DNA of 64,000 nt from the NCBI GenBank assembly GCA_029866205.1, contig JARWZT010000008.1, forward strand, positions 347,178 to 411,177, read 5' to 3'. This document shows positions 33,138 through 43,900 of this stretch, in pieces. Position 1 is the first letter of the stretch; every line of letters starts with the position of its first letter. A program made the translations under genes and the position numbers. Below the pieces are notes generated by a model, which worked only from the letters and a program-made list of their open reading frames with translations, ran no database searches and had not been told where the DNA came from. This DNA comes from Rhodoferax sp. GTDB taxonomy: Bacteria > Pseudomonadota > Gammaproteobacteria > Burkholderiales > Burkholderiaceae_C.

Positions 33138-34913
33138 CTAAGCGTCCAACAAGGCGTGCTGGCCATGCAGTTCGGCCGACTTGGTCAAGAATTCGTCGGC
33201 AAACACGGTGGTGTCAGCGGCAATGTTTTTGATCTTGATAGCAAACCAGTTGTAGGCAAACAGCGCTGGAATCGCCACCGCCAAGCCGGCCACGGTCGCC
33301 ACCAGCGCCGCCGCAATACCGGGGGCAATCGCATTGACGTTCACGTCACCAGCCGCCGCAATCGCGGCAAAGGTAATCATCACCCCCACCACGGTACCCA
33401 GCAGGCCCAAAAAAGGTCCGCCCGAGATGGCAATGGTCAACAACACGATGCCACTGTTGAACTTTTGACCGGCACGCACGATCGAAGCGTCTAGCGCGGC
33501 GCGGATCGACTCCAGCGCTGCGGCCGTGATATGAGGCTCTCGGCCAGAAGCTTTTTGGGCCTTGAAACGCTCTTCTATTTCATGCATGCCCACCGCGTAC
33601 AGCGTGTAAATGGACGAGTGCTTAAAGATTTGGTTGCGCTGGGCCGCTTGGTACTCGGCGTCGGCAGGATTCAACAGCGCCTGAGATTTGTTCTTGAACA
33701 ACTCCAAAAACGCCGCATTGGCTTTTTCAGCACGCCCCAAGGTGCGGGTCTTCTCGATCATCACCCAAAGACTGACCACCGCCATGACACCCAAGATCCC
33801 GATCACTACCCAGCCGTCAATCGTTACCGCACCCAACAGAATTGCAAAGTAGTTGATCTCGCCGCCAGCGGCGGCCTCGCCCTCGTCAAAACCGACCATG
33901 GCCGAGTCCGCCATTTGGGTAAAAGCCAGCGCCTTCACGTAGTCCGCCCCGCGTGCAGTATTGGACAAGGTGAGCGCGTCCATACCACCTCGAAAGCCTT
34001 CGCCCACGACAACGTCACCGGCCACGTCGGACCAAGTCAAGGCACCGTCAGCCGCTTGCACGCCGTCAATGAAAATCTGCGCCTTGCCGGCCGCGGAGCT
34101 CACGCTCACGTGCTGCCAAATGCCCGGCTTGAGCGCCACGCTGGATTTCAGCGAACCTTTGCCGGCAGAAACCACCACCGCACCGCTAGCGTCCAGGTCC
34201 ACGCCGATCGCGCCCGCGGCCAGGGACAACAGGCCACCTTTTTCGACTGCCACCGGGTTGACCCAGGCACTCAAGGTAAATCCGTCGGCAGCTTTCAATT
34301 GGAGCGCTGGCCCCTGCAACACAACTCGGCTGCGGCCGTCAAAGTTGGCAGCGCCACCAATCGGACCATTCTCCAGGGGCTTCGTTGTGGCCTCTTTAGG
34401 CACTAAGGCGTTGGCGCTGCTGTCTTTCACTGCGTCGGGAGTGTCAAAGTTCAACACCACAAGGTGCGAGGCGTCGAATGTGGTCTTGCTGTCTTGGGTG
34501 GTCGCCGCGGCCTCATTGCCCCAACGCACCCAAATCGACTCCGTCTTCACGTCCGGGTTGATCTTGGGCACCTGCACCCATGCCAGCGCTATTTCGTTGG
34601 TTGCGTCAAATTTTTCGATGCTGTACTTAAGGGGCGTCTTACCGTCGCCAGCAAAAAAGCGCAGGTCGGAGCCGTCCGGTTTGGCCTCGGAAAACGTAAA
34701 GTTGCCGCTGTGCAAACGCACCAACAACGGCAGCTGGCTCACCGGGGCGTCGAGCTTGTTGCCGCTTTGCGTGGTGTCAAACACCAGTTTTTTGCCGTGC
34801 TTAAATTCATCAGCGGCATGCGCGGACGTCAGGCCAAGACAGAGCACCAGCGGCAACGCCAGCGCGGTTCGCAGAAAACGGAACGCGCGAAAAGAGGGTC
34901 GGGAGTAGGTCAT
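33138..34913 (-). CDS. ExbB/TolQ proton channel fused to exported DUF2341 and LamG-like domains
   Basis: About 591 residues from the ATG at 34913, which begins a signal peptide (FRFLRTALALPLVLCLGLTSAHA); an ATG 18 bases upstream is an alternative. Residues about 45-150 match DUF2341 (VRLHSGNFTFSEAKPDGSDLRFF, WVQVPKINPDVKTESIWVRWGN). Residues about 190-335 look like a LamG/concanavalin-type beta sandwich (FTLSAWVNPV, IWQHVSVSS, FIDGVQ, MDALTLSN). A membrane helix follows, then the ExbB channel (GGPFLGLLGTVVGVMITF and GIAAALVATVAGLAVAIPALFAYN). The exported half would face the periplasm, attached to the proton channel. It lies 74 bases downstream of tpsA in the same direction. Confidence 0.9.
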   Translation of the reverse strand: MTYSRPSFRAFRFLRTALALPLVLCLGLTSAHAADEFKHGKKLVFDTTQSGNKLDAPVSQLPLLVRLHSGNFTFSEAKPDGSDLRFFAGDGKTPLKYSIEKFDATNEIALAWVQVPKINPDVKTESIWVRWGNEAAATTQDSKTTFDASHLVVLNFDTPDAVKDSSANALVPKEATTKPLENGPIGGAANFDGRSRVVLQGPALQLKAADGFTLSAWVNPVAVEKGGLLSLAAGAIGVDLDASGAVVVSAGKGSLKSSVALKPGIWQHVSVSSAAGKAQIFIDGVQAADGALTWSDVAGDVVVGEGFRGGMDALTLSNTARGADYVKALAFTQMADSAMVGFDEGEAAAGGEINYFAILLGAVTIDGWVVIGILGVMAVVSLWVMIEKTRTLGRAEKANAAFLELFKNKSQALLNPADAEYQAAQRNQIFKHSSIYTLYAVGMHEIEERFKAQKASGREPHITAAALESIRAALDASIVRAGQKFNSGIVLLTIAISGGPFLGLLGTVVGVMITFAAIAAAGDVNVNAIAPGIAAALVATVAGLAVAIPALFAYNWFAIKIKNIAADTTVFADEFLTKSAELHGQHALLDA

Positions 34914-34987
34914 AAAGGGCTCTTGGGGCATGGGGTGGAGATAGACCGTTGGGGATTAGGGCGAAATAAGGTTACAAGGGGTATGGC

Positions 34988-37900
34988 TCAGTTGGCCTTG
35001 CGGGCTTTGCGCTTCTTTTGACCGGTGGCATCAAGCTCGTCGTCTTCATTGCTGGTCTCGTCCATGTCAGTGCTCTGGCCTTTGACGGTGACATCACCAT
35101 AGCCCAGCACATCGACCGTCAGCGCCAGGGTCTGCGCTTGGGGGCCGCTGGTTTGTTTGGCCGCCGCTTGGGTAGCCGCGCTCGCCGTGTCAGTGCTCGG
35201 CGGGGCGGCGCTGGCCGTGCTGGCGACGGCTACTGAACCGCTGACACCACCAGAGGCAGAGATATTGTTGGCGTTGAGCACCACAGCGGCCTGGATGGCG
35301 ACCTGGCCGGTGGACCGCACCCCGGCATCACCCGCGTCAAAAACGCCGCGCGGGGCCAGGGCCAGCACATCGCTGGAAGCCTGTGTCTCCGAGGTGCGCA
35401 GGGTGGCAATGCCCGAGCCGGAAATTGAGCCCGCAATGTCAAGCTTGGTGTTACCGCTGGCATCGGTGGTGAGTAATGGCGGCGGCGCTGATCCGGCGGT
35501 TTTTGCGCCCCGGCCGGCGTCAATATCACCGTTTTGAGACACCAAACTGATGTCTCCCCCACCCAAGGTAAAAACGCGACCCTGGTTAACGATAAAGTCT
35601 TTACCGACCAACGAACGAATGGCTCCGCCGCGGACCGTAAAAATACCAGTGTCAGCGGCTGTTTTGCTTTGCAGATAAAAGGGGATGCTGACCAATCCAG
35701 CGACCACCGAGCCCTCTTGACCAGGGGCCCACAGGTCCACCGAACCGCCCTGTTCGGTTTTGAACTGGCTGCCATACGACAAGATGCTGCCGGAGCCACT
35801 GACCGGGCTCGGAAATTGGGTGGCGATGGCGGCATCAAAGCCATTCAGCCGATCTTGCTTGGTTGTGTTCGGATTTTTGTTGTACGTCGTATCCGGGTCA
35901 TCGCTGTAGGGATAGGAAATGTTGGCAAACAGGGCGGCATTTTGCGCTTCCGTCTGCGCCGGTGTGCGAGCCAGATCAGCGGCCGATAGGGCAACGCCTG
36001 CCACCGCCTCGATGGCTGCGCCGCCGCTTGGCAAGTAGGGGTTGTCTAGATTGCCGCGGGTCACCACGCCGGCCGAATTGCCCAGATCGATGGAGCCGTT
36101 TTGGGTATTCAGCAACAGCAGACCCGGTCCAGCTAGCACCTGATTGACAGGACTTGAATCAGCGTAGTTCGTGCTGTTGGTGAAGTTGCGCCCGGCCACT
36201 ACGCTGGTCACATCCGTAGTTTCCAAGTTTTGAGCGACAAAACCCATGTCCACAATGTCGCGTCCAGCCTGAATCTCAAGACGCTTGGGCACGTTGATCA
36301 TCGCTGCGGCGGTGCCCAAGCCGGTGATATCTCCTTGCGAGGCCACCACCCGTGCGGGGCGGTCATCGCCCGAATGCAAGCCCCCACTCGTGTGCGCCGC
36401 CAGTCCCATGCTTTTGCCGATCAAAGTGCCCAAATCGCTGCCGTTGAGCAAGCTGGGCGCAGCCGCGCTGGTCAAGCTGGTAGGTGAAGCATCGAGCATC
36501 AAGATGGGGGTGTCGTTTAGCAACTCCACATCTTTTTTGGCATAGATATCAAGGGCACCCCGGCTTGCCGGGGCCATGACAAAACCCGCTTTGACGCGCA
36601 CACTGCCACTCAGGGCGGCAAGACCTACGCTCGGTGGCGCCAAAGCCATCAATTTCACGAAATCGTCAGGAATACTCGTGTCGCCAAGATTCAACCCCGT
36701 CAAGGATGCGTCGAGTAACAGCTTGGAGCCACTCTCCATGACCGCGTCGCCGCCCACACTGGTCATTTCCACCGTGCTTTGTGGGCCATAGCTAAGAAAA
36801 TTGCTGTATTGGCTGCTGGCTTGGCCTGCGGTGGTGAAGTTCACCACCGTGGCATTTTTTGCGCTTTGCAAGGTCAGTGTCGGGTTGTAGACGGTCTCAA
36901 TCTCGAGGTTGCCTCCCGCGGTCACTTGGGCAGAGGCATCCCCCAAGGCCAACACCGGTCGCATCGCACGGTAAGCTGAATCGTTCTCCCCTGCCAAATT
37001 GTCCAGGACCTTCAGTTTGCCGGCGACCACCGCGCCATCGGCTCGAAGCACCATGCCGCCTTTTTGAACATAAAACTGGCCACCGGCAATGTTTTGCCCG
37101 GCACGTACCCGCAGATCACCGCCGCCTTGCTCCACCAGGGCGCTGGCAGCAGGGGTTGAGCCGGGCATGTAAGCGTTGGTCGCAATGCTGGCCGTCAGGT
37201 CCATGACCGATCCCTGCACCGCCGTCACTGTAATGTCGCCGCCAGCCAGGGTCGCCACGCCCGAGCCCAGGTAGTCAGACCGCGACCACCAGGCCGTATT
37301 CAGGTTTTCACCAAACTGGTCTTTGGCAAAAACTTGTTCGCCATTGCTATCGGTTTCGGTACGCCCCTGACGGAACAGCCAACTGTTCACCGTTTGCGCC
37401 GACGCCACGCCGACGACGTTGCCGCCGGCGCGTAAGGAGATAGCACCGCCATCCTTGCCAAACGCAGCTCCAATTGGGACAGCAAAGGACCCGTCCTCTG
37501 GCAGCACTGCCCGCTTGCCACTGGTATAAATAGTCGCTCCGCCTGCTTTGCTTAGTTTGCCTAACTCAATGTTTTTCGCCGCAGCGATATCGATCCGCCC
37601 AGTGCCTGTGCGGAGCAGAGCCGATGGCACATCGTCTTTCACCACGGCACGGGCAAATTTCAAAACCAAGCTGCCCGTGGTACCGGTGGTCGCCAACGGT
37701 GCAGCTGCCCCCAAATCACCGCCAGCCACTAAACGCATGGACCAACTGTCATCCGACCGCAGAGCCCACTGCGGCATCGGCTTATTCTCGACCCGGTCGA
37801 AGCCATCGCTGATCGATCCGTTGACAGTCAGATTACCCGCCGCGCGCAGCGTCAAAGTGCCTGGGACATCTTGATCAGCGCCAAAACGCCAGTCTGCCAA

Positions 37901-40900
37901 GTTCCAGCCACGTTTGGAAACGTCCGAGTCCTGCTCGTCCACCGACACCGTGAGGTTGCCAGTGGCCCGCACCTCGACTCCCGGTTGTACCTTCAAATCT
38001 GTGGCATTGGGACCAGACAGGCGTGTTTGCACTGTCTGTGCATTTGCCATGAATGCCGTGGCATCGGCCTTGAATGCATCGACAACGCTGCGGTTAAGGG
38101 ATTTGTTGCCCAGGTATTGATAGGTCTGAACGGCTTCCAGGGTCAAAGCGCCGGTTTCCACGGTGGCGGCCAGGGCTCCCACCGCCACATCCGTTTTATC
38201 GGTATTCACCGGAGCGCGCAAGTGCACCTCGCCATCGGCGCCCAGGCCACGGCCCAGAGTGCTGAGGGTGCTTGCCGCATCCAAACTAAGCGAGGCGCCG
38301 TCGGCGTCGCCGGTATTGCTTACCCCCAAGTTGATCCGGCCACCATCACCCAAGCTGCCGGCGGCGCTCGTGGCAACCTGTGTGGCATTCGCGAGCAGCG
38401 TAGCACCATTGAGCACCAGCTTACCGGTGTTGCTGCCACTGGCACTGGCTGCATACAAATCGATCGTGCCGCCACTTGGACCGCTGGCGTCCAGCGTGCC
38501 CGAGACTGTCAGGTTACCGTTGTCGGTAGACAAGGCAATGGATCGTGCCGTGATACTGCTGCCCGTACCGACGTCGAGGTCACCACTGCGCACTCTCACG
38601 GAGCGCAAGTGGGTAAAGCCGTTTTTATTCAGCAGCGCATTCAGCGTATCAAAGCCGGTGGGCGTAGTGCCTGTATCCAGGGTGAAACTGGCCTGCAATG
38701 GATTTTCGGCCGTGGAGCTGCCAACACCCGCTTTGGCGGTCCCTAGCAAGGTGGCGTCCAAGGTGACTGTGGCGCCCAGCGCGGTGGCTCGCAAGTCAAG
38801 ACTGCCGGCGTCAGCGCCCAGCGACGACAAGTCAAGCTTGGCTGCGCTGGCCAATGCCAGATTGCCTTGACCCGCATCGACGCGAATATTTCCTGCTGGT
38901 GCATAGGCCATACCGCTGCCAAAAGCCATCGATACTCCCGACACATCGAGTGTGCCGCCATTCACTTCCACCCCATTGGCGGCACTCAAATCGATTTGCC
39001 CAGCCTGAGCTCGGATGGACGTGTCAACTGACAGAATGTTGCCGGTAAAGCCGATGCGGGCACCCAATCCGGAGACCTCACTGGTCGAAGGCGAATCCAA
39101 AGTCTCCAAGCGCAGTGTGCCTCCCGCGGTGGTCTGCGCCACGGTACCGGGCGTCGCGGTAATGACCGGACTGCTTAGCGTGAGTGCGTTATCCACCCAC
39201 AATTGCACGTTACTGCCGTCGAACACAAACCCGTCATTTGCCTTGAGCTGGGTGCTCACGAATCCTTGGGTCTGAAGTACGCCAGAACCCACGGTGAGTG
39301 TGCCGGCATCCACGGTCAATGTGCCACTGCCGCCCGACGCACTGACCGTGCCTTTAACCGCGGGCAAGCCCGACAGCGCAACGGACTTTGCCTTAATTCC
39401 CAAATCTGACCCGTCAGACGACAGACTGCTTGCACGCAGATTGAGCTGCTCTGTCGCCTCGCTACCCAACTTCACATCACCAAAGCTCTTTATCCACGAG
39501 TAGCTTGTCAAGTCCAAAATAGGCAAGGCATTTAGCTTCGCAAGCATTGCGCCGTTCAAGGTGAGGCCAGCAGGTGCAACGGACTGCTCCGACCCGACCA
39601 AGTTAATGCCTTGCGAGCGTAAGGCAAAAGCAGCATTGGGGGCGAGTTCTAAACTGGCCTGGAGGCTCATGTCTTGCGTAGCGTCCAACCACATGGAGCC
39701 ACTTCCTGAGACTTGTGCGCCATCGGCGATCGTCAGACGCCCTGTTGTACCGAGCGGAGTATCACGGTAAATGTTGACCGCTCCTGCACTGCTCAGGCGC
39801 AGAAGAGCCCCGTCGGCCTGCGCGCCCGTACCGTAGTACGTCACGCCCTTGTCGTTGGTGCCGACCAGGTTCAGATCCACCGCGGTCTGTGCCGCCGCGC
39901 TGGCCCCATTGACGATCCGACTTTGCGCCACGAGGCTCGCACGGCCAGTCACCTCCAAAGCGTCACTGGCTACCAGGAGCAACTCCAGACCTTGCAAGGG
40001 ATGATCGCGGTCGTTGTCAATCCGGACGCTGGTGGCATCCACTTGGAGGTGCATGCCGTCGTCGGCGAGCGTGCGGCGCCCGCCCAGCAGCAGGCTATCG
40101 GCGCCCAAGTCAGTCAACTGGTTAGACAGCAAGCGCACAGCACCATCGACCTGTGTGGTGGTGTCGGCCGTGACGGTGATGCGGGGGGCGCTGATGTCTA
40201 CCAGTCCCGCATGGCCGCTGTTGCCCGTCACCGTGGAGCCTTGCAGGCTCGACAAGCCCGCCAGGTCCAATTTATCTGTCACTTTAAAACTAAGCTGCCC
40301 GGCATCGCGCGGCAGTTCGGGCGTAGGCACGCCGAGGGATGCCGCCTGCGTAGCAAAAAAACTGTCCGCGCTAAAGTCTTGGAATTCGGTGCGTCGACGC
40401 ACCTCCGTGCCGGTGAGCAACTTGAAGGCGCTCAAACGCGTATCGCCACGGCCGTCGGTATTGCTGCTACGCGAGCCCGCCACGGTGTAGGAGCCGTCGG
40501 CGTTCAAGCGGTTGTCACCGGCGCTGGCGCTCGTGCCCTGCGCCACCACGGCTATGCCACCATCCAACAAAGCATAGTGCGCTGGCAGCAGGGTGTAGTA
40601 GCCCGCTGCCAAACCCGCCGAGGCAGTTAGATAAATTTGGTCGCCCACTTGCAGGCCTGCGCTACCGTAATTGGTATCCAACGGCGCCGTCAATCCACGG
40701 AATTGGGGATTTATGGCGAAGGTGCCAGGGGCAGACAAAATATCGCGTGAACCACCGGGGCCTGGAGATACGCCATAGCCATACAAAGTGCCCCCGCCGG
40801 TGGCGTCGAGCACCGCACCGGCGGCCTGAGTCACCGTGGGGGCATCAGCGCTGATTTTCTTGGTGGGCAAACTGCGTTTGGTTTGATCGCTTTTCGCAAT

Positions 40901-43900
40901 CGCTCCGGTCGTAAACGTTGCCGAACTCCTATTGCCAAAGGAATAACTCCATTCGGCACCATTGTTGACCAAGCCCAGGGGTACGGTGCCGGTGCCGGCG
41001 ACCGAGGTCAGGCTGCCTGGGGTGAAGGCAATGGAATCTGTTGCCTCCAAGCGAATCTGTCCAAAGGGCGCCAGCACACGCCCGCCCTGCGTGATGCTGT
41101 CGGCCGCCAGTGTGAGTGTTCCCGCCCCGGACAGCACGTCGCCGCCAGGCGCTGCGGCGCCCTGCGTGCCAACCACCAAGCGGCTCGGGGCAAGTTCGGT
41201 GGCGCTGGCGCGCAAGGCGAAGTCCGTCAAAGTCGTGGGATAGACCCGCGCAGCCTGGATCTCGAGTTCAGGACCGGTGACCAAGGACCCGGTGGCCGTC
41301 GGGCTGGGAGCCACCGACACGCCCTGCAGTCGCACATCATGGCTTGCCAACAGCCGCACCTGGCTAAAGCCCTGGGTGACGCTGTTGCCCACCAAGTCCA
41401 GGGTATCGGCTGATACCGTCAAGGCCACCGGCGCGCTGCCCACAGCGCCTGTGGCAGTACGCAAAGATTGGTTTTCGGTGGCAGCCACACCCAAAGTCAC
41501 CGAAGGCGCCGTGATGGCCATCGATGCACCGGAGGCGCCGACCCTTCCAGCGCGCACGACGGGCGAATCCAAGCGAATGCTAGCGGCGCTGGTGAGGTTG
41601 GTACCCGGTTCCAGTGCGATCGCGTTCCCGCTGCTAAAACTCAGGCGCGAAAAACCGCCCGATGCAAAGGAAGGTGTGTTGACCACGCCCTTGCCTTGAC
41701 CCGCGCTGTAGGCTGCGCCGGTTGCCGTATCGGCAAAGGTGAGGTCGCTGCTCCACAGGAGCGCTCCCTCTGAAGGACCGAGCGTGAGCACCGGCGCTAC
41801 ACCGCCGACGTTGACAGGCGCGCTGATATCGAGCTTTCCACCCCGCGCGCCAGCGCCACCCGCTTGCGCGACCAGGTGACCGGCCACCAAGAGAGCAGCG
41901 TCACTGCTGATGGCGATCGTACCGGCGTCACTCGCCAGCGTTTGGGGGGCAGAGATCTGGGTGCCGTCCAACACTCGCCGGTCCGCGGCGCTCGTGCCAC
42001 TCACATTAATCACCGCCCCAGGCGCCATGGCGATCACCCCGGAGGCCGCCGTCAGACTGTCTGCAGTGCCTGCCTTACCGAGCACGACACTGCCACCGGC
42101 ACTCACCGTGCCCTGCGTAATACCGCGACCATCGACCCAGGTGCGATCGGTCGTACCACTGGCGTCCAGTGTTGCCGTATCGCCCAGCCAAATTTTGGGC
42201 GCAATCTCGTTGGCGCCTGTGTTGTATCCATCGGATTTGAGGAGCAAGCTAATGGCGCCCCCTGGAGCACGCACCGCTCCTTCAACGTCGAGCGCCTGCA
42301 AGGCCTGCAGGGTGACGTTTGCACCGGAATCGACCGTAATGCGACTACCTTGCTCCATGCGCAACACACCCACGTCCTCGCCTTCGAGTTTGCTGCTACC
42401 GCCGGCGCGCAGGGTCACGCTGCTGGCGGAACGCGAACCCAGGGGGCCTGCCAAGGGCAAAAGCTCGGGGACCGCCACACTGGCGATCGTTCCAGAGGCC
42501 CGTTGGGTGTAGGTGCTACCCAGCGACCAGGAGACAGCGCGGGGCGCCAAAGCGGTGTTGGCCGCCAGTGTCAGGTGACCGCTGCCCCCGACCGCGTACT
42601 TCGTAAATCCGCCAGTCTGGAAAAAACTCGGTGCCAGCACCAAGTCTGACGCAGGATCCACCAGGTCCCCGGGCAAGATGTCACCTATCCAAACATTGCG
42701 ACCACTCAGGCTCAGGCTACCGCCGCTCTTGAGGCCGTAGCCTTTGAGGGTTAAATCGGTAGAAAACCTCAGACTGCCGCTCAAGGCGTCGGTAGAAGAC
42801 GGCACACTGCTCAGCGCGATGCTGCCAGCCTTGCCGTCAGCCAGCTTAGCGCCCGCGCTCAGCCAAGCGCCGCCCGAGACATCGAGCGTTACCGCGCTGC
42901 CGAGACTCAGCGCGTTGGCGCTCAAGCTCAGGCTACCGCCCTTGGTGATGATGGGCGCAATCGGCGTGCCATTGGCGTCTCGAACCGGGTTGGCTGCTGC
43001 GAGGTCGTTTTGCCAGCGCCCGGCCAGGTCAAAGGTCGCGCCACTGGCCACGGTCATACTGCCGTTTGCGCTGGCGCTCACGCTCGCGCCCGCGCCGGTC
43101 AATCCCGCCTTCCATTGGACATCGGCCCCTGAGGTGAGGTTCAGTTTGCCTGCGGGGTTGAGCGCCAGTTGGGTCAGGACATCAATGCTGCCAGAGGTCA
43201 AGACACTGATTTCGTCAAAGCCACTCTTCGCCAAATCCGACGCGTTCAGGGCGAGGTTGCCGTCTGCTTGAGAGGGTATCGTGCCGCCCAGCAGCACCTT
43301 CTGGGACAAGGCCAGAGCCTCGGTCAAGGCCAGCGTGCCTAAGCTGATCTGGCCCCCACGGGGCGCATCTGCGGCGCTCCTGTCACGCTGGCGAACGCCG
43401 GTCGAAATACTTCCATTGAGCGCACCTTGAAGCACTACCTTGGGCGCCGTCAATTCCACCTTGCCCGCGCTGGCGCCTTGCCGGTAGCCAAGCTCCAGAT
43501 TCAGGCTGCTGTCGGCCAAGCGCGTCACGCCGTCGTAGGGCAGGTCGGCCGGCGCGGTCTGCACGTCATACAACTTGCCGCCCAGCGTCAGCTTGGAGGT
43601 GTTTACATGGCCCGTTTGGTAGTCCACCCAACCACCACTCACGTTGACATTGCTGTCACTTTGTAAATTGACTGAACCATCGGAGGTGAACTTGACGCTG
43701 CCCCCTTTGGTCGTGTTTTGGTGGACATTGCGTTCGAGCTGCTTGAGGTAGCCGCTGGTATCGGCGATCAAAGTGCCGCTGCCCACAGCGGTCAAATCGC
43801 TTAAATCCGCAGGATTAAGGCCTGCGGCCGCCAGCGCCTGGCGGCTGTCGATGTAGATGGTCTTCCCCCGTACCGCAGAGTTGCGCAGCAGGGGGTTGTC

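Noticed and set aside
34988..35300. Contact-dependent inhibition toxin at the TpsA C-terminus
   Set aside because: No VENN-like delimiter, no variable toxin domain and no small immunity gene follow; the next gene is the ExbB fusion.
40437..40475. RGD tripeptide in the TpsA passenger, as in integrin-binding adhesins
   Set aside because: A single RGD (in NTDGRGDTRL) in 3,400 residues is expected by chance and the host range is unknown.
37871..40630. Several plus-strand open frames of 200-300 codons opposite tpsA
   Set aside because: They mirror the repetitive GC-rich tpsA sequence and share no family features.
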